In this document: one piece after another, positions 38,131 to 50,036 of the stretch
How positions within the stretch are numbered: the stretch's first letter is position 1
Layout: the number at the start of each line of letters is the position of its first letter
Assembly: GCA_002812745.2 (NCBI GenBank)
Contig: NCSJ02000015.1
Span: 186,001-250,000 of the forward strand
Length of the DNA stretch: 64,000 nt
Source of the DNA: Scytalidium lignicola
Taxonomy: Eukaryota > Ascomycota > Leotiomycetes
Direction of reading: 5' to 3'
Translations under genes and position numbers: made by a program
Notes under the pieces: generated by a model
Databases searched by the model: none
What the model saw: only the letters and a program-made list of their open reading frames with translations
Told to the model about the DNA's origin: nothing

Positions 38131-38770
38131 ATACTAAACTTGCTTTTGTAAAGCAGAAAAGATAAAAANCAATAAGTTTTAAAATGTCCTCCCTCTGTTA
38201 TTATTATGAAAAGAATAAAAAATCTTATTATTATTCCTTTAATTCCTTAAAGTACTTTGAATACACTTGTTATAATAATCATTACAAGCTTTTTAGACTA
38301 TCCCTTAAGGAAATTAATTATTATTTTTAAGAAAAGTAATGCTTAGAACAGGAAAAAGAAGAAGTTCTTGTCAAAGTCTTGTAACTTAAGAAGCTTTGTT
38401 ATTATATGAAAAATAACACTTAGTTTATGATTTCTNAAAAATACTTTTACTATAGAAGAATTAGAAGAAATTAAAGAAAAGGAAAGGTTAAAAAAGGAAA
38501 AGCTAAACTTCTTAGTCTTTACTAAAAGCTTATTATATTCTCTTGATAAAGGTAAGTAATATTCTTCAGTTGACTTCTTTATGTTAAGTACTAACATTGT
38601 TAATCCTTTACCTATTTTACTAACTTAATTAATTCCTTTTCTTAAGAATCTTTTTTAACTAGAGTTTAGTAATAATTCTTTATTATCCTTTTAACATTCT
38701 TCAAATGTTTGGTAAATTCTTATGAATTGTATATACTTGGATGTGAAGAAATGTAAATGTGAATAGGAAA

Positions 38771-39469
38771 GAATAAAAAGAAAGAAAAAGTGTGGCGATA
38801 TTCGGAAGTTATAGGTCTGCCACCTCACCGGTAACCCCACTGTTCCCACACATACTTACTTTAGGGCATGCAACTAGGGCTCTCTGTAGGCCACGTATAA
38901 TTGACTCTAATTGTTGGGATGGCTATTGTTGGTCTGTACGGCTACTGTACAAGCCGTATTATTCGTGTAAATAGATCCATATCGTAGTTGTATAATCTAC
39001 AAGCAATTCAACGGTTCTGAATCAATCCCTGCATTTCTCATAATTTTGCCTACATTCTACAAAAAGACTTATAAGATATCCTCTTTTAAGCTGATTGGCT
39101 AGTTCATACGATTGGAGTTACACATGAACATAACGTGCTTGATAATCGTCGACCTTTTCTTTGTTTATATGATATTGAAAATATTGTGGATATACAGTTC
39201 CATAAAACCGCTAATACTATTCACAATATAATATGAGCTCCGGCCCAGGACGACCGAGTTGGATATTAATTGAGAAGTATAGAATGGTACAGGAATGTCG
39301 GAATAAGTTCTCCCAGTTATATGAGATAGAAGAGGCATCAGGGGAGATAAAAAGATGGACGTCCACTCGGTATTATTATCAAGCGGATGCTACTGCTGAC
39401 TGAATCCTCCTTGTGGTGTTCAATCATAGCCCATTGTAACTTATAAATTTTCATGTGAGACTAGTCCAA
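38771..39469. other. Intergenic region after the AT-rich block
   Basis: Composition returns to normal at about 38.78 kb. The only short frame of note is the 56-codon one listed separately. The rest is the 3' flank of the aminopeptidase gene. Confidence 0.5.
39233..39403 (+). CDS. Possible small ORF of 56 residues, unidentified
   Basis: ATG to TGA in balanced-composition DNA at the edge of the AT-rich block. The peptide is charged, aromatic and hydrophilic (starts MSSGPGRPSW, includes ECRNKFSQLYEIEE). There is no signal peptide or membrane segment, and I recognise no family. It could be a fragment of a larger element-encoded or regulatory protein, or chance. Confidence 0.2.
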   Translation: MSSGPGRPSWILIEKYRMVQECRNKFSQLYEIEEASGEIKRWTSTRYYYQADATAD

Positions 39470-42400
39470 TTATGCCATATATCCATTTGAAATCAACCAT
39501 TTCACAATATCTTCCTCGTCCCTTTCCCTATAATTTACATTCATCCGAATGGTTTCTATAACCGCCGATAGAGAGCGATTGAAACCACCCGTGTCCTTCT
39601 TGCCGAAGAAATCTTCTATCTCCTTCAACACGGCTCGATCGGAAAACCTAACGAGGCAAAGTTTCACAAACCGTTCAAGCACACTGAAATTTTTACTCAT
39701 TCGCTTTTGCAGATCATCCCAGTTATCCTGGACGTATTTCCATAGCAGTTGGCGTGCTCGCGGGTTGGCACCTAGAGCAGTTGCACAGACACGAACGTCT
39801 TGAAGAGTGACGTTCCCCGCGAGCACAAAGTCTAAATATTTGAGAATAACCTCCGGCTGCTGAACACAACCTAGTGCTGTAAGGCCTACGTCTTTCCCAT
39901 CAACAGATGTGTTATTGATATATTCGTTTATGACTGCTTCATATTCGGCCATTTCGCCGTGGTATATAACTATGCTGAAGGTGGCGATTCGTAAGCTTGG
40001 ATCAACAGCAGATTTGTCTGAGCCTGATATGTATAGATTAAAGCGGCGTTTTGCTTCTGAGATAACGCTATTCAACATTAGTAAGGAGTTAAATAAGATC
40101 CTAAATATTATCTATACTCTTGATGTCCGGCACCACCGGCTATTGTAAGGAGCAAGCCTCGTAGTTGCTTTCTTAATATGTTTTCACCGTCCGGGCTCAC
40201 CCACCCTACTGCATTGGTTGATGCCGAAACTAAGTCCAGAGTGTATTTGGTCAATCCATTCGATATCTTCTCATTGTTAGAAAAGATAGATCGAATATTT
40301 GATAGACTCTGTAAAGCTTGGGACCAAAGCCTAGATACCAGTGAGTAAGCATACTACTACCAGAAGAATGAATCTTGCTACATACCAGATGTTATCCCCA
40401 AACTCTACCCTATGGAGTAGATCGAGGAATGTGCTGGTGGTGCATTGTCCGGCAATTGCGAAGGCGGCGGTATCTCCTACAGTAGCTGTGAGCTCGCTTT
40501 GAGAGAAACTCTCAGCTAAATTGCCCTCCAACCTTTCAACAGGATATTTAATACGATAGAAGCCATTCTGTTTAACATTTACTCTAGAGGATGCTGTTGT
40601 TGCTTCTTCGATGGTGGCCTCTTCAGTATCGATTATTACAGGACTATTTGAACCTTTGATATTCAAAGGGACGGGCCATATACACGCGCATCTTGATTTG
40701 TTTGCCAAATTATTAAGTAGAAACCTCGATTGATGAACCTTTGTTACTTCTCCTTCTGTGATATCAATGATAGGATATCCCATCTTTCTAGTCCAGGCAT
40801 CCTATGTTCTTTTCTTAGCTAGATAGAGGTTATTGCAGAATAACTTACCATAAACTTAGCAACGTCAGTTCCCGAAGCGTCACTTAGTGCCTTCCATAAG
40901 TCCTGGGTAGTGGCATTGCCTAGGTTAAGTTAGCTCATTTCAATATATCTGCTATAAGAAAATGCATTTTACCATAACTATTGGCCTTCAGGTATGCAGA
41001 GACACCTGATAAAAATGTCTCCACACCAAGATAGGTACTCAGCATTCTCAATATAGACGCCCCTTTCAAGTAGCTGATGTCATCAAATACTTGTCCAGCG
41101 TCTAAAGAATCGGTAACGTCTACAACAATGGGATGAGAAGCTTCGAGTGAGTCGAGCTCAAAGGCCTTCTGCAAACCAGTGATCTATTCATAGGAAAGGA
41201 TAGCTTGTCAGCTCCCATATGTAGTTGAAAGAAGGGTTGTATTACCGAAAACTGATCCCAGACCTGCCAGTCTATGTATGTCTCAATAGACAATAATTTG
41301 GACATTAGATTCCATAAACTCACCTGGGTGAAAATGATCAACTGCTAGCCACCCGGCCCATGTGGCAAATCCTTCGTTCAGCCAGACATCATTCCACCAC
41401 TCCATGGTGACCAAATCTCCAAACCTAAATAATCAGAATGTAAGTTTGATAGTACTTCTCAGCTACACATTTTAGGAACAGACCATTGGTGAGCCAATTC
41501 TATAAAAGTTAGGAATATACTTTAAAGTGATATGTAGTTTAAAGACATACCGTGAGCTATTATATAGGCAACCCTATTCCGGTATTTCACGTCTGAGGTT
41601 GTGTCTTCATAAAGGATTGTAGTCGTGGAGAATGTCATCAAGCCCCAATTTTCCATCGCCACATTACACTATAATTGGCTCAGTTACCGGACAACTTGCA
41701 CAGAAAGTCGGAAAGCTTACTACTTCGTGAACAACTAGACCGTCCATTTTTGGAAGCGGATATTCGATTTGGAAAATCTATAATAATATCAGGATTCTGT
41801 AACATAGCAGTCTAACTCTGACTCTAGTAATCTCTTAAAATACCCTCAACGTGTTTCCTAATAATGATAAAATATACTGACCTGGTTGAAGTATTCTAGA
41901 TAATTAATTGTCTCCTCTAGACCAAAGAGGCATCTTTCTTTCAAGCCTCGGGTCGCATACACCCGTACTGGCAGCTTGTCATCACTGTTAAGTCTCTTCG
42001 AAAAGCCTTCAACATACTCAAAATCACCAAGACCCCAGCAAAGGAGCTACCAAAGAAGTCAGCTCTACGTTGTAATCCGGATTTTAGAAGTGGTCTAGGA
42101 AAAGAACGAACATATGTACTCATCACTGGTGTTCTATCAAAAGATACAACTTTCAAACCATTTCCGATTGCCTTGGCATCTTTTATTGGCATATTACTCA
42201 CGGCAGTGAGTGTGTCGGGAATCTCAATTCGGAAATCAAATGTCGCCTTCAGATTTGGCTCGTCGAAGCAAGGGAACGCACGCCGTGCATCACATGGTTC
42301 GAATTGAGTACTCAACATATAACAATAATCATTTTCTCGAGGTGCGGCTGCATCTGGGGTTACGGAAGGCTTGTATTTAGAGCGATAAAAACCAGCCATC

Positions 42401-42856
42401 ACAGCTGTGATTCCGCCGTGGAAGGAGATTGTGAGATGAGCATCGCTGCCCTGTGGTAATTCAGAGGGGAAATTGAGAAACACCCTTTGAGACTTTGTGT
42501 CATAGGTTATTCCGGATGCCACAATAGTAGCTTCAATAAACTTAGCATGGAAGCTAATTGTAGTCTCTTGATCAAGTGATTACCTTCATTTTCGATTTGA
42601 ATTTGAGCGCTGTCGAGCGTCAAGTCCCGGGCATTCAAGACTACTTGATTGGTTGCGGACTGAACCAAGACATTGATAACAACTGTTCCAGAGAAGCTCC
42701 ATTCGCCAATATACTTGATATTGTGAATGAAAATATCGTAGTGAGTTGGTTTGATTCTGTAACTATATTAGAGCTGCCATCCACCTAAAGATGCACAAGT
42801 AAGCGAAGGGAAATTACTCACGTGCCTGGAAGACACTCCCGACCAGAAGATGCCAT
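39470..42856 (-). CDS. M1-family zinc aminopeptidase with 14 exons
   Basis: Fourteen exons join in frame to 872 residues: 42856-42822, 42756-42584, 42530-42112, 42046-41882, 41777-41721, 41668-41551, 41499-41484, 41424-41324, 41271-41246, 41183-40973, 40919-40849, 40801-40386, 40330-40118, 40067-39470. HELAH is at 322-326 and the third zinc ligand E345 in NEGFA lies 18 residues on, as in the family. The Tyr in [11 protein letters not shown] matches the transition-state Tyr. The N-terminal beta-saddle (PVMSTY) and C-terminal helical domain ([14 protein letters not shown]) are both present. The exopeptidase motif reads VAMEN instead of GAMEN. Family members trim N-terminal residues from peptides in the cytosol or vacuole. 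Thirteen introns is very many for a fungal member. The gene is probably functional but divergent. Confidence 0.88.
41484..41499 (-). other. 16-nt microexon carrying the HELAHQ zinc motif
   Basis: Flanked by a TTTTATAG acceptor and a GTCTGT donor, this exon supplies most of the HExxH motif. It is the only reading that joins the upstream ...YIIAH and downstream FGDLVTMEW blocks in frame. Confidence 0.75.
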
Positions 42857-43605
42857 CCTTGATCGAAGCTGCAATCTCAAGATACAGGAGACAGAGATTC
42901 GGTTGAATTGTAGTGGCTAGAGAGATGCCACCACATTCTTGGTATTCTCATAAATTACTCGGCCCGGCCGTGATGTCGACATAGGCGTTTGCTCCCACTT
43001 TCACAAAAGCCACGACACCGAATCTATAGCGCCAGAGATATTTAATCGGCTATTATCTTATCAGGGTCTTCCTCCAATGGCCAGCTCAGCTAAATAATAG
43101 TGCACGCACTACTGAGCGTAGGTAGACACGGATCATCCCAATAGGAAGTCCTCGCCGACGGTTGTGCTGCGGTCTTGAAATCCAATACTTTGGCTGCGAT
43201 TGACTCTCCTGCATCGGATTTGGTACCCTAACTAATCTGCCGTCGTGAAAATATGATAGGATGATATATCGTACAGTTATTCTCTCCTATTTTCTCTTTT
43301 ACCCTCCTTATCTCTATCATTCCAAAATCATTCTATGATATATGCATCTCTACATATTGACTGTCTGTTAGGTTTATTTGGTAGTTTATACTCAATTTTC
43401 CCTTAATTTTAGAAGACTATACTATCACTATTCTAAACCAAAATATGTTGATATTTTTCTTCATTCATCCTCATAAAGTGAGGCTCTAATCTAGTCTGTC
43501 TAGATTACTAAATCCAGCATTCCTTGTACCAAGTAAAGCATCCCGCCACTATATAAAACATATCCATGACATTCTTAATTCTATATAATCCATCCCATTT
43601 AGAGC
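42857..43605. promoter_or_regulatory. Promoter of the aminopeptidase gene and 3' flank of the hydantoinase gene
   Basis: A 750-bp spacer between two minus-strand genes. No gene is seen. Confidence 0.5.
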
Positions 43606-46600
43606 TCATGCCGTCGGTCTAAACTCCTTCGTCACTCTCTTCGGTTCATAGTAAGGCTTTCCGAGAGGCACAAATTCCATGTCGTAGCCAAACTCTGTAG
43701 GACCTCCTACTTTTATACCTTGCAGCGTGTACCAGTGGGGATGGGCCACGAATGATACAACGCTAACACGAACACCTAGATTTTAAGAGTCAACACTTGT
43801 GAATGCACTATGAATGGATCACGATAGAACATACCGTATTTGATATCTTGAGTCCCAAGAGCGAAACCATCAGTACCAACGAGAGAGATCAAGTCTGGGA
43901 CCATGCCAAGGGTCTCTTCTGTCCCATCTGGATTTTGAAGATTTGCAAGCAAATATTCATTCTGGAATGGAAGTACTATTTGAAAATTAGCGCTTGGTTT
44001 ATAAAAGACTTTGAGATTTGTAATTACCCATATCTCTGGTTTCTGTGGAAGCCTCGTCGCCAAACTCTCTTTCCTCGCTGCTCAGTGCTCTTAGTCGAAC
44101 ACTGCCTTCGGTATAACCGCCTGCCGAAACACCACGTCGTACATCTACGATCTTTCCTGTGTACAGTAATTTTCCGCTAGGGTTAGCATCAAGCTATGAG
44201 TTGTTAGCTGTGCCCATTTCAAATGGCTTATCATTGCTATGGTGAACCTACAATAGCTTGGATGATACTTGTCTTCTCTTGCCTTGCTTGGTACACTGCC
44301 CGGCCAATATACCAAGCGAGTGACATTGTTCCCAAAGTACCTACTTCTCTCACTTCTTTCATCGTGAGGGGAGCAGGAGCCATTTGACTGAACAAGCCTA
44401 TCTCCAAAGCAGCTTTTCGGTGAATTCTCTCCAGCTTATGCATATCACTTGATTCAAGAACACCAACTACATTGCCTAGTCCATCGGCTTGAACACATGG
44501 TGTTGCGCTCTTTCCAAAGAGGTAAGGAGTCAGAATATAAAGTCTAGGATAAGCTCTACCCATAAGGTCACCATCAATAGTAGGAGTCTTGTAGTGAATG
44601 GCGTGCATGAGTGGTAAAATTCCGTTCATTCCCCCAATTTCGATAGAGAGCATTGCGGCGGGTTTCACGCCTGGGAACATCTTTAAGAGACCATTAATGG
44701 CTGTTGTTCCTTCGGTGCCGCTCGGAAGACGCTCGGAAGTCACCGTTGGAGCACCGTATGAGATACTGCCAAAAACCATGGCATCATCATCAGTTAGAGT
44801 GTCGATATCGACAACTGGTAATCGGTGGCCGGCTTGAATTGCAGCTCTACATGCTTGATATATCATATAACCGGGACCTCCACCACCACAAGCTAGGATA
44901 CTTGTACCCGTAGCCATGAATTCGGCATCAATTTCCGAAACCCACCATGTTCCAGTTGCGTCTACTTCTGGTCGATAGTTTCGGATGTCAATGAAAGCCG
45001 AGGGGCTGTTGGTGAATAAACGAGGATCCTTCTCTTTTTGAGTGAACGCTGATACTGAGGTAGACTGTGCTGTTACTTCCTCATCACCAAGAGTAATATC
45101 TTCACTAATTGGTTTTATCAAGGCATCTCTGCTGAGCTGACCAGCTGCCTTGATCACCAATCGCGTTGCTTTCATAGCAGTGTACTGCAGAGGCATATTT
45201 TCAATCCCCACGATCCTAACAGTACTACGATCTGCTCCGGCTGCCACAGCCTTTTCTATAGCTTGATTTGAGACCTCTTCTATAATCTTGGTCTCATCAT
45301 GCCCTTCAAGGACTCTGACAACGTCCATCTCGCCAGATACTTTAGCCATTGCAGCGCCAACTGCATTTGCACAATCGTGGAACTGGGGCCGAATAATACG
45401 TGAGACACCATCGAGCTCATCCATCTGCACTATACTACCTCCACCTACTAGAACGACAATAGCGTCTTCATTAGTAAGTTTCATACTGTCGACAACTCGT
45501 TCGAGAAGTCGTTTAATCTCTAATCTAGCCCCAGCGATGAGCTTCTCCGATACGTGAGAAACTCTAGAACTATCACCAATCTTTTCCTTCCCTGCAGCAA
45601 CAACGACATCGGTAGCGGTCAACGTATTTCCTCCAAATACAAGACCTTCCGTAAGCAGACGATATCCTGTGGAATCAGGTCCAACCTTAACAACGCCGTT
45701 CTCGTCTTCAACAACCTTGGTTCCTCCTCCAAGACCAATTGAAACAACTTCAGGCATAGAGAAAGCACATCGGACTCCACCAACTTCCACCCATGTTCCG
45801 GCTTGTCTTGGGAAACCAGAGGGCAGTAATGCGCAGACATCGGTAGTTGTGCCGCCAATATCTACCACAATGACAGGTGCTTCAGGACCATCACCCTGAC
45901 TATGGTCAAGGCCTGCTAAGTAAGCTGCACCAGACATGGAATTTGTCGGTCCACTCGAGAAAGTCTTGATGGGGCATTTTTTAGCCTGTTCGGCGCTTAT
46001 GATTGTTCCATCGTTTTGCGTAAGGAAGAGAGGGCATGAGAGACCTAAAGCCTTCATTGCCTCTGTGAAACCACGGATAGTTCTTCGAGCAAATTTGAGG
46101 ATAGAAGTGTTAAGAATTGTAGCATTTTCGCGTTCCAGGAAACCGATATTACCAACTACACATTATGGTTAAATATCTCTTGAATTTCAGGCGCAGGAAG
46201 AGCATGGTACTTACTCTCACGGGATAGTACAACATCAACTCCAGGAAGCTCTTCCAAGATAATTGCCTTCACTCGCTCTTCGTTTACACCCGCATAATCA
46301 AGAGGAGAGAAGACGCCTACAACAGCAATCTCAGAAATACCCTTCTCTTTGACAATACGACACTCTTCTCGGACAGTAGCTTCATTTAGAGGAAGAATTT
46401 CTCTTCCGTCAATTTCTAACCCGCCATCGATATATGCCACATGACCATTCATAATCTGCTTCAAGATTGGAGGGAAGTCAAAAAAGGCAGGATTCTCGCG
46501 AGTGTAAGGACCACATAGACGAAACACTGCAACTTTACGCAGGTTACGATCATCGGCTTGGACAACTGCATTGATGAAATGCTGTAATTATTGCGAATAT

Positions 46601-46912
46601 GTTAGTTTGTTGCTAAAATTGGGCAAAATATAACTAGGATTTTTTTAAGAAAATTCGAAGTGTTCAACTACTTACTGTTGTGCCAATCATTACCGCAGAC
46701 ACCAAGTCGCGATCAATACTGCCCTTCTTGAGGGCACCATCGATGGCCAGCGAGATACCAGTAGTTACATCGGCAGTTGTAGGTGTCTTAAAGGAGCTTC
46801 TAATACCTCTGTGACTTTGCTCAACCTCTCCGGGATGTAAAACAATGCTGTCAGTGTTTGTACCCCCGACATCGACACCAATACGGAATACTTTTTCCAC
46901 CTTAGAGGGCAT
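43606..46912 (-). CDS. Hydantoinase/oxoprolinase-type ATPase fused to a DUF917 domain
   Basis: Six exons (46912-46676, 46581-46215, 46155-44252, 44193-44028, 43975-43835, 43775-43606) give 994 residues, a normal length for fungal HyuA-DUF917 proteins. Residues ~10-570: N-terminal nucleotide motif GVDVGGTNTDSIVL, SREIGNIGFLERENA, second phosphate loop VVDIGGTTTDVCAL (~299-312), and VGGGSI. Residues ~609-994: DUF917, with TGTSILACGGGGPG, PVVDIDTLTDDDAMVFGS, and a C-terminal MVLPFQNEYL...LISLV segment. Members ATP-dependently open 5-membered cyclic amides such as hydantoins or 5-oxoproline; the precise substrate is unknown. The divergent NCS1 permease 870 bp away and the Zn2Cys6 gene beyond suggest a catabolic cluster. 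Confidence 0.92.
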
Positions 46913-47780
46913 ATTGATGAACTCTGTCGTAGAACATTCGATGAGGGGTGAGTATGCAGCTCAAAATCCGGCCAAGCATCCCCATGTTTATAATGACATA
47001 GCCATAGCATATAAATTAACCAAGCAGTAGAACCATCCACTTTTCAGCGGGGATAGCTCCCAAGAACTTTGTTAGGTAATGGACAGCATAACGCAGGGCT
47101 CCCCGATATAGACGCATGCTAGTGAGAAGCTCCATCTCCCGATAAGACAAGAGCCAGTGGCAATACAGCTTCAATTACCGTTGGCGTGGCTCGCGTGGTT
47201 GCATTTCGCGGTCCCTGACCTACCCCCATCTTTGTTGATAAACATCCAAGACTTCATCGCTCCTGCTCTCCCGGTTTCCCAGTGACCGTCGGCGAGGCCT
47301 TCCATTTACGATCCCCACTCGTTATGCTACTCCCCCGAATCTCTGCTTTGACATTGTGACACTACCCCATTCTTCAAGCCATATCTCCAAAAGCTATGAA
47401 TCAGGATCGATATGATTCGCAGTTTAGAGTTTCTGAACCCAGCTGGGGGCCCCAAGCCTCATNATTCCGAGATCCCAACACGCGGACTCTTCGGCCTGCA
47501 TTGCCATGTGCTTCCAGGATCTCCAGTTAGCCGGCGCCCTCGTTGAACTCTGGAAAGAAGTGCCATTATTGAACGAGCCGCTGATACTCGATAGATCCTT
47601 ATCTATACCGCCCAAAGATATCCTGATATCTGGTCGTCAGAGACACGCCTCAACGCCCTCTCACCACTAAGTATAAGGACAGCGCGCTGCACATCAGTTG
47701 CGAAGAAGGTTTCAAGCTGTTATTCCAACCTCTTTGTCGATTGAGTCTACGTAACTCCCTGGGTATTAAGTTCAAATACG
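46913..47780. promoter_or_regulatory. Divergent promoter between the hydantoinase and permease genes
   Basis: An 868-bp spacer with start codons pointing outward on each side. There is an N at 47463. A short minus-strand frame at 47424-47615 has no domain. The shared promoter suggests co-expression. Confidence 0.6.
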
Positions 47781-49743
47781 ATGAAGGTAGCGGTGCCATC
47801 TCGCGTGAGAAAAGGCCTCAAATGGCTCCAGTTACCTGAGGAAAAGGTAACCTCACAATGGGCGAACGAGGATATTCTGCCTGTGCCTCCAGAACGGCAA
47901 ACTTGGAGTATGGATCATTGATGAAACTATCAACTAGTCGCCCGCAAACTAACGGTCATGATGCAGATTCACTTCAATTCGTCCAGCTGTGGTTCCTTGT
48001 CAACATGAATATCAGTTCGTATGAGACCGGATCCGCGTTGCTGGCGGTAGGAATGACGTGGTGGCAAGGTGAGTTTTACTATATTTATCATACAAAATCT
48101 TTGACATTGACTTGTTTGCGAATTTAACAGCCATTATCGTCATTCTGGTGGGTGATTTCATCGCGAGTTGTTTTGCCGTCCTCAATTCGTACTCCGGAGC
48201 GCAGAGCCACGTTGGATATCCAATTGTATCAAGAAGTGTTTGGGGCATGTGGGGAGCATATTTTCCAATTCTGACCCGTATTCTCCCCTCGATCGTGTGG
48301 TACGGCGTGCAAGCCGTGATCGGTGGTAAGATGGTTTACGTCTGCATTCGTGCGATCTGGCCATCGGTCGAGAACATCCACAACACCTTCGCAGCCGATG
48401 CTGGGATTACAACAGCGCAGTTCATGGGATATGTTATATTCAACTTCTTCTGCTGCATCTTGATCTGGTTTCCACCTAATAAACTCCGACACTACTTCCA
48501 TGTAGGTTCAGTTCTAGTGTTCATTGCTAACCTGGCACTCCTTGGATGGGCCCTGGGTCAGCGCGGTCCTGATGGGTTCGGGCCGGTCTTCGCGTCCAGG
48601 ACTGACCTAAAGGGCTCTGCTCTAGCATGGAATATGTTGAACGGAATCATGTCTGTTATTGGATCCATCGCATCTGGAATCTTGTGAGTTATAATATCTG
48701 CGTGCAAAATGTTTATATGAACTCTCTAACAGATGGGTGGCTTTACAGAAATCAAAACGATTTCACTCGATTTGCGAAACGGACGAACCAAGTGACCTGG
48801 ACTCAGTTCCTATCCTTCAACTTCACAAGTGCATTCATTCACATCGCTGGTGTTCTCGTGACTGCTTCTACTCAAATCAGTAAGTTCTCCTACTATGTCC
48901 ACCTTCTAAATAAAAAGGATTCTAAAGGTTCTCCAGAATATGGCAAAGGTACACCTCTCTGGGACGTATCAGACCTCTTCGTCGCAATGCAGGACCAGCT
49001 TGGATCAAAAGGTCGAGCAGCCACATTCTTCTTAGCAGCTGCATTCATCATATCCCAATGCTCCATCAACGTTCCTGGAAACGTGCTCGCAGCAGGTTTG
49101 GATATCGCCTCCATCTTACCTAGATACGTCAACCTACGTCGTGGCGCATACATCATTGCAGCATTGAGTGTAGCTCCAGTCCCATGGAAACAACTAGCCT
49201 CTGGATCTGTCTTCCTGTCGGTACTCTCAGCCTATGCCGTATTCCTGGGTCCCATGGTCGGCTTGCTCTGCGTCCACTACTATCTAATCCAAAAACGCGT
49301 GTTCCATATCCCAGATTTATATGAAGGATCTTCAAAGTCTGCATACTGGTATACCTATGGCTTTAATTGGCGTACATTTATCGCATGGGTTTGTGCTGTA
49401 GTCCCCAGTATGCCTGGCTTTGTCCACTCTATCCACGGCGCCGGAAATATCGAAGAGGGCGCAACACACATATTTAATCTTACATTCATCCTTGGATTCT
49501 TCCTTGGTGAGTTAATTTATCCCGAATAGTACCGTTCGATTAGTACTGATTTATTTTTTAGCTGCCTTCTTCGCGTATATGCTGCATTGGATCTTCCCAG
49601 TGGAATATCCTCCGGAGAACTGCTCCCAAATGGAACTTGCTATGGAGGGTATTGAAGGTGTTGCAGAGAGTAACGGTTCAGAAAGTGAAATGGGCGAAAA
49701 GAACGTCTCACTTTTCAGGGCCAAGGAAGCACTTGCTGCTTAA
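47781..49743 (+). CDS. NCS1-family permease (nucleobase/allantoin/hydantoin type)
   Basis: Six exons (47781-47907, 47967-48068, 48131-48683, 48749-48879, 48937-49506, 49562-49743) give 554 residues. The N-terminus has NEDILPVPPERQTW, the entry motif of the uracil/allantoin (Fur) branch. Around a dozen hydrophobic helices follow. The usual blocks are present: AGMTWWQ-like LAVGMTWWQ, GAQSHVGYPIVSRSVWG (with conserved aromatic), NQNDFTRFAK, and QCSINVPGNVLAAG. It imports a nucleobase, ureide or related compound through the plasma membrane with protons. The divergent position next to the hydantoinase gene suggests its substrate feeds that enzyme (inference). The first exon is short (42 codons) and its start is the only in-frame ATG nearby. 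Confidence 0.93.
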
Positions 49744-50036
49744 GCCAAGCGTTTCACAGATCCCACGATTCGCTCTTGATGACTTTTGTAGTTTTTGCCT
49801 TTGCAGCAGTAGCACACAATTTCTGTCTCTTCTGCTTCGTTAATGTAGCCTTAATGATATTTTTAGAATTAATCAATTCATGACATCCACCAAGGAATCA
49901 AGATACACCGAAACAGCTTTGATAAGATCAATGTGTAACTTGATTCGTTCCAATACTTGAAAATTTAACTAACCCAATCCCCATAACTCCACATATAGTA
50001 ACTATACTGTGTTTAAAACTACATAATTAGATCGAA

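Larger units (their letters stand above)
34650..38770. other. Very AT-rich block of RIP-like decayed transposon DNA
   Basis: More than 4 kb of extreme AT richness, dense TTATAA/TAATAT words and almost no open frames, flanked by normal genic composition on both sides. It contains two recognisable LTR relics in opposite orientation (about 35.93-36.35 and 37.69-38.13 kb). Compared with the better-preserved copy at 58.7 kb, they differ mainly by C-to-T and G-to-A. This is what repeat-induced point mutation leaves in ascomycetes. No live gene is seen. Confidence 0.8.
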
